Positions 7,893 to 16,563 are shown, counted from the stretch's first letter. The stretch: DNA of 64,000 nucleotides from a bacterium (GCA_024742665.1 JANSYA010000005.1:1-64000); one strand, 5' to 3'. Notes: generated from the sequence alone by a model not told the origin. Translations and numbers: made by a program.

Positions 7893-8330
7893 ATGCACAG
7901 AGGAATCTACGGAAAGAACAAACGCGAAATCGCGGAAATTCTGAAAGCCCAGGGCGTGAATCCCACCACCCAGCGCATTGAAATCGCGCACTTCTTGCTG
8001 GCGAAACCGCAGCACCTGGCGGCCGACGAAATCTTACAGCAGCTCAACCGCGAGTACGAGCAGGTCAGCCAGGCCACAGTCTACAATACCCTGCGCCTCT
8101 TCGTCGAAAAAGAGGTCATCCGCGAGCTGGTCATTTCACCGGATCGCATTTATTACGACTCCAATATCAGCGCGCACCACCACTTCATCGATACCGACAC
8201 CGGTAAGATCTATGACCTGAAGGCCGAAGACGTGCAGCTGCCCCGGGTCGATCATCTCGACGCCGACATCGACGAAATTTCGGTGCTGATGAAAGGCCGC
8301 CTGAAAGGCAAAGCCCCGGGTCCCTCTTGA
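7893..8330 (+). CDS. perR: Fur-superfamily peroxide regulator, PerR type without structural zinc site
   Basis: This 145-residue repressor has a winged-helix DNA-binding half (VSQATVYNTLRLF at 58-70) and a C-terminal metal-sensing half. The five regulatory ligands can be aligned with Bacillus PerR: His41 (in KPQHLAADE), Asp89 (YYDS), His95 and His97 (SAHHHFID) and Asp108 (GKIYDL). The Asp at the last position is typical of PerR rather than Fur, which has Glu. There are no cysteines, so the CxxC structural zinc sites are absent, as reported for L. interrogans PerR. A perfect palindrome precedes the gene, suggesting autoregulation. No catalase or peroxidase gene lies beside it in this window. 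Confidence 0.85.
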   Translation: MHRGIYGKNKREIAEILKAQGVNPTTQRIEIAHFLLAKPQHLAADEILQQLNREYEQVSQATVYNTLRLFVEKEVIRELVISPDRIYYDSNISAHHHFIDTDTGKIYDLKAEDVQLPRVDHLDADIDEISVLMKGRLKGKAPGPS

Positions 8331-8353
8331 TTTGAGCCCGAGTCGATTCGAAC

Positions 8354-8911
8354 TCACCCCCCCGGCAAAAACATCGGCCCGGCGACTTCCCTGCGTTTCG
8401 CTTCGCCGAACAGATCCGCCACCAGCTCCAGCGCGAATTCAAAGGCGCTGCCCGGTCCGATGCTGGTGATGATATTTCTCGTCCGCACAATGCGCTGATC
8501 GTCGACGTACTTCCCGCCCGCCCCGGAATTCAAAGTCGCCGGATGCAAAGTAAAGCGATCTTCCCCCGCCAGAATCTCCAGGTTGCGCAGCACGTTCGGC
8601 GCCGCGCAGATCGCTCCGATATAAGCGTCGCGAGAATGATGTCGGCGCAGGACGTCGGCGAGGATCGGATCGGCCGCTAAAGTCCGGGCGCCATCCGCTC
8701 CGCCGGGCAGGACGACCATGTCGAAATCCTGAGCGGCCACTTCGTACAGCTGCACGTCCGAGAGATGCCGCGTGCCGCGACTCGCCAGAATCGGCCCCGG
8801 CGCAAGCCCCGCCACGACGACGTCCGCACCCGCCCGACGCAGCACGTCGATGATGATGATGCCTTCCATTTCTTCAAAGCCCGCCGCCAGCGGTACCAGC
8901 ACTCGTTTCAT
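8354..8911 (-). CDS. DJ-1/PfpI (ThiJ) family protein
   Basis: From ATG at 8911 the protein has 185 residues, the normal length of the DJ-1 subgroup. The flavodoxin-like fold is clear: VLVPLAAGFEEME with the acidic partner Glu16, a VVLPGG turn, and the nucleophile elbow GAICAAP with the reactive Cys102. DJ-1 proteins act in oxidative or carbonyl stress, and deglycase or glyoxalase III activity has been proposed for some. The start follows the cyclase stop by 19 bases, so the two may share a transcript. A longer in-frame start inside the cyclase gene is unlikely. Confidence 0.85.
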   Translation of the reverse strand: MKRVLVPLAAGFEEMEGIIIIDVLRRAGADVVVAGLAPGPILASRGTRHLSDVQLYEVAAQDFDMVVLPGGADGARTLAADPILADVLRRHHSRDAYIGAICAAPNVLRNLEILAGEDRFTLHPATLNSGAGGKYVDDQRIVRTRNIITSIGPGSAFEFALELVADLFGEAKRREVAGPMFLPGG

Positions 8912-8930
8912 TATTTCTTCGGCCTCCGTT

Positions 8931-10091
8931 TTATTCCGGGTTCGGACCATGGGCCGGACCAATGCGCGGTTCGTCGTTCACCATTCGATCGAGGGCGTAA
9001 ATTCTCGTCGCCTGGGTTTTGCCTCGCAGGCGATTCGCTCGCACGCGACGCACGGCCGCGCGCTGACCCATCCAGTCCCGCGTTTCGCCGTCGATCAAAA
9101 TATCGACCGGCACGCGACGGGTGAGCTGCTCCAGACGACTGGCCACGTTGACCGGATCGCCCAGCACCGCGTATTCAATGTGGCGGACCGAGCCGACGTT
9201 GCCGGCGAAAACTTTGCCGGTCGAGATGCCCATGCCCGCCCGCAGCGGATCGCGAATATAATCGGGCCGCACTTCGTTGTACGTATCCAGATAGTCGCGA
9301 ATCGACAGCGCGCAGCGCACGCAGTTCAGGGTGTCGTCGCCGGCCGAAACGGGGCAGCCGAAGGTCGCCAGAATGCCGTCGCCCATCATCTTATTGACCG
9401 AACCCTGGTTGCCGTAAATCAAATCCATGATGTCGGTGAAGACACTCGTTAAAAACTCAGAGAACTGCTTCGGCTCCAGGCTTTCGCCGATGCCCGTCGA
9501 GTTGCGCAGATCGAAAAACAAAAGGCTCGCGCGCACGTTCGCTCCGGCCAGCACCGCCGGGTCGTTCTCCAGAATGCGATCGACCAGATCGTCGCTGAAA
9601 TAACGGGCCAGGCGTTTCTTATCGGTTTGCAGCTTTTCGTTTTGTTCCGCCAGAGTCCGCCGGTAGCGCCGCAGCTCGCACAAATTGCTGAGGCGAATGG
9701 CGAATTCGGCGAGATTGAGCGGCTTCTGAATATACTCGTCAGCGCCGCGCCACAGAGTTTTAATCTTCACCTTCTCGGTTTCGTCGCCGGACAGGACCAT
9801 CAGAGCCGTGTCTCTCAGCGCCGGATCGCGTTTGATCAGATCGACGATGTCCAGCAGCTGCGGCTGCGCGGTTTCAATCCCCAGCAGCAGCACGTCGGGA
9901 TGCTCGGCCTGGATGTATTCGGCGGCCGTATTGAAATCGGCCATCGTATGGATTTCATAGCCCAGTTCCTGGGTGGCCACAACGAGCAGCTCCAAAAAGG
10001 CCGGGTCTTCGTCGACCGCCAGTAATCGATAGGCCTGGCCGCGTTCTTTCAGCGGAGCCTGCGGCGAGGAATCTGAAATCTCGTCTGCCAT
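8931..10091 (-). CDS. Class III adenylate cyclase with N-terminal pseudo-receiver domain
   Basis: This 386-residue soluble protein (ATG at 10091) joins a receiver-like domain (about 20-140), a short coiled coil (about 145-180) and a class III cyclase domain (about 195-370). The cyclase looks active: metal aspartates in LLFFDLRNST and MMGDGILATFG, Lys before MMGDG and Asp in VLGDPVNVASRLE, the adenylate-type specificity pair, with the transition-state Asn and Arg. In the receiver, the acidic cluster (VDED), the Ser switch (VLSGDE) and the Lys (QKP) remain, but the phospho-acceptor Asp is Gly71 (PDVLLLGIE). Phosphorylation at the usual site is therefore ruled out. The gene follows the Amt-kinase gene by 120 bases on the same strand. 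Confidence 0.88.
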   Translation of the reverse strand: MADEISDSSPQAPLKERGQAYRLLAVDEDPAFLELLVVATQELGYEIHTMADFNTAAEYIQAEHPDVLLLGIETAQPQLLDIVDLIKRDPALRDTALMVLSGDETEKVKIKTLWRGADEYIQKPLNLAEFAIRLSNLCELRRYRRTLAEQNEKLQTDKKRLARYFSDDLVDRILENDPAVLAGANVRASLLFFDLRNSTGIGESLEPKQFSEFLTSVFTDIMDLIYGNQGSVNKMMGDGILATFGCPVSAGDDTLNCVRCALSIRDYLDTYNEVRPDYIRDPLRAGMGISTGKVFAGNVGSVRHIEYAVLGDPVNVASRLEQLTRRVPVDILIDGETRDWMGQRAAVRRVRANRLRGKTQATRIYALDRMVNDEPRIGPAHGPNPE

Positions 10092-10211
10092 AATCGGAAC
10101 TCGCGACAGATTACAGGCGACGCGCACAAACGTCTACGGAAAACGAGCTAGCCCTGGCCGAACAACAGCCCGGCTTGCAGGCAAGCGGATCCTGCCCGGC
10201 TGGATTTCGCT

Positions 10212-12917
10212 TTAGCGCAGCGGAATTTGAATGCTGAATTCGGTGAATTTGCCCGGCGAAAAGCTCGTGCGAATCTTTCCGCCGAGATCGTGAATCGACT
10301 GCTTGATGATATCCATGCCGACGCCGCGTCCGGATAGATGGCTGACCTCTTCGGCCGTCGACAGACCGGGCATATAGATCAGCTTCGCGATTTGCGCTTC
10401 AGACCAGCCGGCGATTTCCTCGGGACTCCAGCGGCCGCTTTCCAGGGCCATCTCCCGCAGTTTCTCGATCGCCAGGCCGCGACCGTCGTCTTTGACCGCC
10501 AGCTGCAGGGAATCGTCCAGAATGCGGGTGATCAGTCGGATGGTGCCGACGGCCGGTTTATTCGCCGCTTCTCGTTCGGCCGGACTTTCAATGCCGTGCG
10601 AAAGCGAATTGCGCACGAGCTGCACGAGAATGTCTTTGAGCGCCTTGCGATGTTCGCCGGGAATGCGATCGCCCTCAAACTGCTGCGCGTCGAGAGTTAC
10701 GCTTTTACCCAGCTCGGGACCCAGGCGCTCGATCATACTTTCAACCGTGCGTATGAACGTATCGCGCGAAGCTTCCGCGGCCTGACTGTACTCGATCAGG
10801 CGCTGGCTCAGGCCGTCCAATTCGTCGAGCAGAGCCCGCAACTCGCTGATCATAAAAATCAGCGGAAAAAACTCGGAGCGCTGGATCTCGCTTTGATTCA
10901 GAATCTGATTCAGCTTCTCTTCGAAGGCGTGGGCCTGGTCGGCCAGGAATCCCAGATCCAGAATCGCGGCGTTGCCTTTGATCGTGTGCATCGCGCGATA
11001 GATCGCTTCGAGCTTTTGCTGTAGAGTTTGCGTGGGATCGTCGATGCGCAGAATTTCGTTGATGCGCTCCAATTCGCCGTTCGACTCGACGATGAACTCC
11101 GCCAGCGCCGCCGGCTCCACGTGCAGCACGCTGAACAGTCGCTCCATCTGCTGGCGCGAAGTTTCTTTGCTTTCGCGCAGCTCGCGAGCGAGCATCACCT
11201 GCTCGGTAACGTCTTTGAGCGCGCCCATCAAATGGGTAATGCGTCCCTGATCGTAGATCCGGCTGAACTTACAGCTGAGAATCCGCGTCGTCGCGCCTTT
11301 GACCGTATCGTCGATGTGAATCTCCATCTCGTTCAGAGGATTCAGATCCGCGACCCAGGCCAGGTCCATATCGGCCTGGAGCATCAAATCCAGGTAATCC
11401 TTGATCGCCTGCACGATTTCTTCCGAACAGGACTGGCGAAACAAATCGATAAAACGCCGGCCTTCTAAATCTTCGCGTAAAAATATACGCGGCAGCGCGG
11501 CGGAGTACTGCGCCCCGAATTGCAAATCGGGGTCCAATAAAAATAAACCTTCGTCGACGTTCTCGAAGATCGCGTCGCGTTCTTTGAGCGTGGACTCCAA
11601 ATTGCCCATCACCGAATTGTAGCGCGATGCGATCTGCCCGACTTCGGTAAAGGGTTCGACCGGCACCCGCACGCTGAGATCGCCCGTCTCCGCCTGAGTT
11701 TCCATCGCCTGGAACAAGTCCATCAGTTCGGTCGACGCGCCGTGCTCGGCCACGTTCAGACCCATCTTTTCGTCTTCGGCAGTGACCCGCAGAGGAATCA
11801 TGCGATTGATGATCCAGAGCAGAATATAACCGACGCCGAAGGCCCAGGCGAAAGTCACCAGCACGCCCGTCGCCTGCGCCTGAAGCTGAGCCCAGAAACC
11901 CAGGCCCGTGCCGAGGGTTGCGGGATCGCCGAGCAAGGCCACGGCCAGGGTGCCCCAGATGCCGGCGGCCGTATGCACCGGGAAGGCGCCGACCGCGTCG
12001 TCTATTTTCAGTTTTTCGAATAGCTCTTCGACGCCGAACATGATCACGCCGCCGACCGCGCCGATAAATACGGCTCCACCCGAGCTGACCGCGTGACAGC
12101 CCGCGGTAATCGCGACCAGGCCCGCCAGACTGCCGTTGATCACCAGACCGACTTCGGCCACGCGTTTGAGCGGCCAGCCGATGGCCAGCGCGCTCATCGC
12201 TCCGGCCGCGCCCGCCAGCACCGTATTGGCGATAATCTTCGCCACGCTCAGATCCATGGCCAGGGTGCTGCCGCCGTTAAAGCCGAACCAGCCGAACCAG
12301 AGCAGCAGCGCTCCCAGAATCGCCATGGGAATATTGCTGCCGCTGATATCCATGACCGAGCCGTCATCGCGGAAGCGGCCGCCCCGCGCGCCCATCTGCA
12401 GAATGGCGGCCAGACCGACCCAGCCGCCCACGCTGTGCACGACCGTGCTGCCGGCGAAGTCGACGAAGCCCATCTCGTTCAGCCAGCCGCCCTCGTTCCA
12501 GATCCAGTGGCCGAGCACCGGATAGACGACGCCGGAAGTGATCAGGGTTACGAAAAGATAGCTGCCGTAGCGCATACGCTCGGCGGAAGCGCCGGACACG
12601 ATCGTCGCGGCGGTCGCGCAAAACATGGCCTGGAATAAAAAGAAGGTCGTCTGCCAGACGTCGGCGCCGGTTTCGAATAAGAAGCCGCTGGTGCCGAACC
12701 AGCCCTGGTAGCTCACGCCGAACATGATGCCGAAACCGCTGACCCAGTACAGGATGACCGACAGACCGAGGTCGGTCATGTTTTTCATCGCCACATTGAT
12801 GCTGTTCTTCGAGCGGGTAAACCCCGACTCCAGCAGAGCGAAGCCCGCCTGCATTACGAATACGAGTCCCGAGGCGACCAGCACCCACAGGACGTCCATC
12901 AATGTGTGATCGTTCAT
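10212..12917 (-). CDS. Ammonium transporter fused to HAMP-PAS-Hpt-CheA-type kinase (putative ammonium sensor kinase)
   Basis: The 901-residue protein starts with a complete Amt/Rh channel (1-390): pore His161 (STVVHSVGGW) and His315 (FPVHTAAGIWG), Asp153 and the GWFGFNGGS segment. A HAMP-like linker (about 400-445) and a PAS-like domain (about 446-575) follow, then an Hpt domain with phosphorylatable His644 (RAMHTIKGNA), and a CheA-type ATPase with N box LVRNSLSHG (Asn770), G1 DDGRGL (810-815) and G2 GRGVGMD (863-869). The CheA P2 and P5 (CheW-binding) domains are missing, and the dimerisation segment is short. Ammonium passage may control autophosphorylation. It is the third gene of a cheY-cheX operon and starts immediately after the CheX-like stop codon. 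Amt-histidine kinase fusions are known (Kuenenia Ks-Amt5); the CheA/Hpt arrangement is less usual. Confidence 0.9.
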   Translation of the reverse strand: MNDHTLMDVLWVLVASGLVFVMQAGFALLESGFTRSKNSINVAMKNMTDLGLSVILYWVSGFGIMFGVSYQGWFGTSGFLFETGADVWQTTFFLFQAMFCATAATIVSGASAERMRYGSYLFVTLITSGVVYPVLGHWIWNEGGWLNEMGFVDFAGSTVVHSVGGWVGLAAILQMGARGGRFRDDGSVMDISGSNIPMAILGALLLWFGWFGFNGGSTLAMDLSVAKIIANTVLAGAAGAMSALAIGWPLKRVAEVGLVINGSLAGLVAITAGCHAVSSGGAVFIGAVGGVIMFGVEELFEKLKIDDAVGAFPVHTAAGIWGTLAVALLGDPATLGTGLGFWAQLQAQATGVLVTFAWAFGVGYILLWIINRMIPLRVTAEDEKMGLNVAEHGASTELMDLFQAMETQAETGDLSVRVPVEPFTEVGQIASRYNSVMGNLESTLKERDAIFENVDEGLFLLDPDLQFGAQYSAALPRIFLREDLEGRRFIDLFRQSCSEEIVQAIKDYLDLMLQADMDLAWVADLNPLNEMEIHIDDTVKGATTRILSCKFSRIYDQGRITHLMGALKDVTEQVMLARELRESKETSRQQMERLFSVLHVEPAALAEFIVESNGELERINEILRIDDPTQTLQQKLEAIYRAMHTIKGNAAILDLGFLADQAHAFEEKLNQILNQSEIQRSEFFPLIFMISELRALLDELDGLSQRLIEYSQAAEASRDTFIRTVESMIERLGPELGKSVTLDAQQFEGDRIPGEHRKALKDILVQLVRNSLSHGIESPAEREAANKPAVGTIRLITRILDDSLQLAVKDDGRGLAIEKLREMALESGRWSPEEIAGWSEAQIAKLIYMPGLSTAEEVSHLSGRGVGMDIIKQSIHDLGGKIRTSFSPGKFTEFSIQIPLR

Positions 12918-13367
12918 CTATTCGATTCCGGCGACGATATAGGACTTGTGTCCCTGCCAGGTCAGCGGGATAACATAGGTGGGAATGCCCATCGGCAAGT
13001 CGATCACCGGACTGCCTACAATGACAATCGGCACCGAAATCATAAAATTGCTGCCAAAACTACGGCGAGCGTTGCCGGAAATCGTATTCGCGATTTCGCC
13101 GACCATGTCGCGCAGACTCTCTTCGGTAACTTCTTCTTCCGAGCCGACCACCGCCTGGACGATGCCTGCGAGCATTTCGCGATTGGTCGTAAAATAAACG
13201 CAGCCCTTGCGTTCGCCCGAAATCCCGATCGCGCCGGTATAGTCGAGAATTGCTTCTTCTTCGCCCTTCAAATAGGGCAGACCGATTTCCGGCGTGACGC
13301 CTGAAACTTCTTGAAAATAATTCTGAGTGCCTTCGACGAAGACCTGCACATCCCGCTCTTGCATCAA
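12918..13367 (-). CDS. cheX: CheX-like CheY-phosphatase
   Basis: This 149-residue protein matches the CheC/CheX phosphatase fold. Its key helix reads GEIANTISGNAR and contains the E-x-x-N pair (Glu91, Asn94) that positions water for hydrolysis of phospho-Asp in CheY. Only one such helix is present, as in CheX (CheC has two). It lies between a single-domain CheY-like receiver 7 bases upstream and the Amt-kinase directly downstream, so it most likely switches off that receiver. The C-terminal PMGIPTYVIPL is typical of the family. The start could be either of the first two Met codons. Confidence 0.85.
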   Translation of the reverse strand: MMQERDVQVFVEGTQNYFQEVSGVTPEIGLPYLKGEEEAILDYTGAIGISGERKGCVYFTTNREMLAGIVQAVVGSEEEVTEESLRDMVGEIANTISGNARRSFGSNFMISVPIVIVGSPVIDLPMGIPTYVIPLTWQGHKSYIVAGIE

Positions 13368-13374
13368 TATCCCC

Positions 13375-13740
13375 TTAAGACCCGCCCTTCAAAACTCGAT
13401 CGAAGGCTTCTTTGATTTTATCTTCTGTAAACGGCTTGCCGAGAAAACCCTTCGCTCCGGCTTTCAGAGCCTTGAGGGCCGTCGCCTGATCGCTGAGAGC
13501 GCTAATGACGATCACTTTAATGGCGGGATCGATCTTTAACATCTCATCAAGACAGGTTAAGCCGTCCATTTCGGGCATGGTAATGTCGAGCGTAACGAGA
13601 TCGGGTTTGTGAACCCGCATTTGTTCGAGAGCCTGGACGCCGTCGCCGGCTTCGCCAACCAGTTCCACGCCGTACTCCTTGAGGTACTTGCTGATAGCTT
13701 TGCGGATGATACTTGAGTCATCCACGATCAATAATTTCAC
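13375..13740 (-). CDS. Single-domain response regulator (CheY-like)
   Basis: This 121-residue stand-alone receiver has all functional residues: acidic pair in IVDDSS, phospho-acceptor Asp52 (LVTLDITMPEMDG), switch Ser (VISALSD) and Lys (GKPF). It is the first gene of a three-gene operon with the CheX-like phosphatase and the Amt-CheA fusion, and so is the likely phosphoryl target of His644 in that kinase. There is no output domain, so it must act through protein contact, on the flagellar motor or on another protein. Its operon position argues against its being the general chemotaxis CheY, but that cannot be excluded. Confidence 0.9.
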   Translation of the reverse strand: MKLLIVDDSSIIRKAISKYLKEYGVELVGEAGDGVQALEQMRVHKPDLVTLDITMPEMDGLTCLDEMLKIDPAIKVIVISALSDQATALKALKAGAKGFLGKPFTEDKIKEAFDRVLKGGS

Positions 13741-14017
13741 CGGGTTAACCTTCCTGACGCCCGAACGCGGAGGCGTCCGACTCGTTCTACGAACTTATCC
13801 TCGTTACGTAGCAAATATCATTCCAGGCCGCGTACGGACCTCAGGAAGCGATTCGGGTGATTGGCAAATCGATCGATCGTACAGTTTTCAGGCAGATCGA
13901 CCATATAGTGGCGCAACTGCCTGCATATTGCGAAAAGCTATCGTGTTGAGGTGCACTCGAAACGATCAGTAGAAGTACCAACGAAAGCCTTAAACAAACG
14001 CAACTATGCCGAAAAGA

Positions 14018-15037
14018 TCAAATCTGCTCGGCGATCTGCACTGCGTTCAAAGCGGCGCCCTTCAGGATCTGATCGCCGCAGCAAAACAGATCAATGCGCC
14101 GACGATCAGTCGAGCCCGCTGAATACCGCAGGCGACCGACCAGCACGTCGTCTTCGCCGGTGGACTCCATCGGCATCGGGAAATAGTTTTTCTCGCGATC
14201 GTCGACGAGCTTCACGCCCGGCATTTCGTTCAAAGCCTTGCGAATGGCGTCCAGATCCGCCGGGTTCTCCAGCTCCAGGTGCACGGACTCGGCGTGGGCC
14301 CGAAAGGTGCCGATGCGAATGCAGGTCGGCGCCACGGAGATGCGATCATTGTGGAGAATCTTGTGAGTCTCCTTGATCATCTTCGTCTCTTCGGTGTTGT
14401 AACCGGTCTCCAGATCCAGGTCCGAGTTGTGACTGAAGGCGTTAAAAGCGATCGGGAACGGAAAGATCTCGGGTTTCACGGGTTTCCCCGCCAGATAGTC
14501 CTTCGCCTGATCTTCCAGCTCCTGCATGGCCGCCGCGCCCGCGCCCGAAGCCGCCTGATACGTCGAAACGACAATGCTCTTGATCGGGTTGATCTTATGA
14601 ATCGGATACGCCGCCATCAAGAGAATGATCGTGCTACAGTTCGGATTCGCGATAATGCCTTTGTGTTTGGCGATGTCTTCCGGATTGATTTCCGGTACGA
14701 CCAGCGGCGTTTCCGGATCCATGCGAAAGGCCGAGCTGTTGTCGACGACCACCGCGCCGGCCTTTGCCGCGATGGGACCGAATTTCTTGCTAATGCTTCC
14801 GCCGGCGCTAAAGAGCGCGATGTCGATCCCATCGAAAGAGTCTGCTTTAAGTTCCTGCACAGTGTACTCTTCGCCGCGAAAGGCCTGCTTCTTGCCGGCG
14901 GAGCGGGGGCTCGACAGCAGGGTCAGCTTCGACAGCGGGAAATTGCGTTTTTCCAGCACTCGCAAAAGCTCAACGCCAACCGCGCCGGTTGAGCCGACAA
15001 TAGCCACATGAGGTGCTGCGTTTGATTCGGAACTCAT
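14018..15037 (-). CDS. asd: Aspartate-semialdehyde dehydrogenase
   Basis: The enzyme reduces aspartyl-4-phosphate to aspartate semialdehyde with NADPH, the branch step to lysine/diaminopimelate, threonine and methionine. From ATG at 15037 it has 339 residues. The NADP-binding start VAIVGSTGAVG, the FSAGGS turn, and the catalytic Cys134 in ANPNCSTI are present, as is the RIGTFRAHAES segment that carries the substrate-binding residues. An in-frame codon at 15079 would add 14 residues ahead of the Rossmann strand and is less likely. It is divergent from the CPBP protease gene with 45 bases between starts. Confidence 0.94.
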   Translation of the reverse strand: MSSESNAAPHVAIVGSTGAVGVELLRVLEKRNFPLSKLTLLSSPRSAGKKQAFRGEEYTVQELKADSFDGIDIALFSAGGSISKKFGPIAAKAGAVVVDNSSAFRMDPETPLVVPEINPEDIAKHKGIIANPNCSTIILLMAAYPIHKINPIKSIVVSTYQAASGAGAAAMQELEDQAKDYLAGKPVKPEIFPFPIAFNAFSHNSDLDLETGYNTEETKMIKETHKILHNDRISVAPTCIRIGTFRAHAESVHLELENPADLDAIRKALNEMPGVKLVDDREKNYFPMPMESTGEDDVLVGRLRYSAGSTDRRRIDLFCCGDQILKGAALNAVQIAEQI

Positions 15038-15082
15038 AATAGAGCCAGATTTTTTCCGAACCGGCCGCAGGCAAAGCATTCC

Positions 15083-15913
15083 ATGAAGTCAGACGCAAAA
15101 AGCGAAAAAAATCCGCAAAACTCCAGAGATATCCAGCGCGGTCGCGCGGGACTGCTCTACAAATTGATCGGACCGGCCGGGCGACAAAAGGCCGCCGAGT
15201 GGCTGGAACCCGAGGAACTGGATGCGGCCCACAAGGCCTTCGCCGAAAATTATGAGTCCCGGCCGAAAGCGGAGCGCCTGGCCGTCGACCGCAGCCTGCG
15301 GCGCTATCTCAGCGACAAACACGGCCCCCTGCCCATGCTGCTGAGCCTGGGCTTCGGCATCGTCGCCGCGGCGCTGATCGTCATGCACATGATCCAGGTG
15401 CCGCAGATGTCGATCGCGACCCGCAGCACGCTGCTCACGCCGCTTTTTCTGGCCGTCATCGCGCCGCTCGCGCTGTATCTGCTGCGACCGTACCAGCTGC
15501 ATCTCCTGTTTCGTCCGGTGCTGAGCTTTCGCGCCACCGGCACGGCGGTCCTGGCGTTCATCGTCCTGCTCTGGACGCTCTATTTCCTCGATCGCGAGCA
15601 GGGCTCGCATCTGCGGCTGGACTGGTTTTCCCAGAGTCTGCTGATCGCCGGAGCCTTCGGAGCGCCCCTGCTCGAAGAGATCATCTTTCGCGAACTCGTG
15701 CCGTCGTTCTTCGGCCGCGCCCCCCACTACTTCGGACACTTTATCGCAATGACAGCCTTCGCGATCTTGCACTTCCCGATCACGGCCGGCATGTTCGCCT
15801 TATATTTCATCGCCGCCTTCGTCCTGGCCGAGGTGCGAATTCAAAGCGACGGACTGCTGTACGGCACGCTGGCCCACGCTCTCGCGAATATTACGATTTT
15901 GCTGATGCTGTAG
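15083..15913 (+). CDS. CPBP-family intramembrane metalloprotease (Rce1/Abi type)
   Basis: This 276-residue membrane protein has a charged cytoplasmic N-terminus of about 80 residues and several membrane helices. The CPBP motifs are all present: EEIIFRE (Glu198, Glu199, Arg203), the histidine motif ILHFP (His230) and the final HALAN (His265). Bacterial members cleave or process membrane-bound peptides, and some act in bacteriocin immunity or stress signalling. The substrate is unknown here. The N-terminal extension, conserved-looking but not recognised, is longer than in many family members. Confidence 0.85.
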   Translation: MKSDAKSEKNPQNSRDIQRGRAGLLYKLIGPAGRQKAAEWLEPEELDAAHKAFAENYESRPKAERLAVDRSLRRYLSDKHGPLPMLLSLGFGIVAAALIVMHMIQVPQMSIATRSTLLTPLFLAVIAPLALYLLRPYQLHLLFRPVLSFRATGTAVLAFIVLLWTLYFLDREQGSHLRLDWFSQSLLIAGAFGAPLLEEIIFRELVPSFFGRAPHYFGHFIAMTAFAILHFPITAGMFALYFIAAFVLAEVRIQSDGLLYGTLAHALANITILLML

Positions 15914-15936
15914 ACAGCGCGCAACGAAAGCGCCGG

Positions 15937-16563
15937 CTATGGACTCTTGCGCTGGTCTTGCATTTGGAGTTCGCGCATTCGTTCGAAGTACGGCAGATGC
16001 GGGCAGGCAGCCGCGAGAATCAACTTCGCTGCACTTAAATCGATCACGAAATGAACCGCATAGTTGTTGTTATGCCAGCGATCGAAGATCAAGAACCGAT
16101 TCCCGTAAAAGACCGGATCTGAAATATCGGCCGACGGAAACGGCAAGCCTTCGATTCTATAAACTCGATTCCCTGTCCGATCTTCGAGGCGAAAGCGAAT
16201 CGTTTCTTCCGGAAAACGTTCTATCTCTTGCGCGATGGTCGCCCGCCATCGGGCATTCTCGCTGAGTAGCACCTCGCATTGCCGATTCAAAGACCCGACG
16301 CAATCTATGCGGGGCGGTTCGGCCTCAAAGATCAGCAGCCGGGGCAGCTCCGGCATAATTTCCGTCAACTCCGGCAAACTATCAGTCTGCAAGTGAGGAT
16401 TCTCAGGATGGTTATGGGGATCTGGAACCGCGGAGATTTTGCCTGTAAATACCCGGCTGGAGCCCATTTCCAGATTGCAGGCAGCGAACGCAATGCAGGC
16501 GATCACGGAAACAGAAAGGAATGTGCACGCTGTTCCGCTTCGGCCAAAACTCACTGCACGCAT
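15937..16563 (-). CDS. Putative lipoprotein of unknown function
   Basis: From ATG at 16563 the 208-residue product has a lipoprotein signal peptide: a positively charged start, a hydrophobic stretch and the lipobox AFAAC with Cys29. The mature part shows no domain I recognise. It has one Cys pair (DCVG...QCEV) and a segment with several aromatic residues (RWHNNNYAVHF). The gene converges on the CPBP gene, 23 bases from its stop codon. A longer frame up to 16719 would hide the signal sequence and is rejected. Localisation in the outer or inner membrane cannot be told from the sequence. Confidence 0.65.
   Translation of the reverse strand: MRAVSFGRSGTACTFLSVSVIACIAFAACNLEMGSSRVFTGKISAVPDPHNHPENPHLQTDSLPELTEIMPELPRLLIFEAEPPRIDCVGSLNRQCEVLLSENARWRATIAQEIERFPEETIRFRLEDRTGNRVYRIEGLPFPSADISDPVFYGNRFLIFDRWHNNNYAVHFVIDLSAAKLILAAACPHLPYFERMRELQMQDQRKSP

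Noticed and set aside
8772..9452. Long plus-strand frame opposite the DJ-1 and cyclase genes
   Set aside because: It is a shadow of the real minus-strand genes, whose motifs are intact; its own product is low-complexity.
10140..10211. Repeated GCCCGGCT blocks between the Amt-kinase and the cyclase as a possible terminator
   Set aside because: The blocks are direct rather than inverted repeats and no T-run follows, so I cannot support a terminator.
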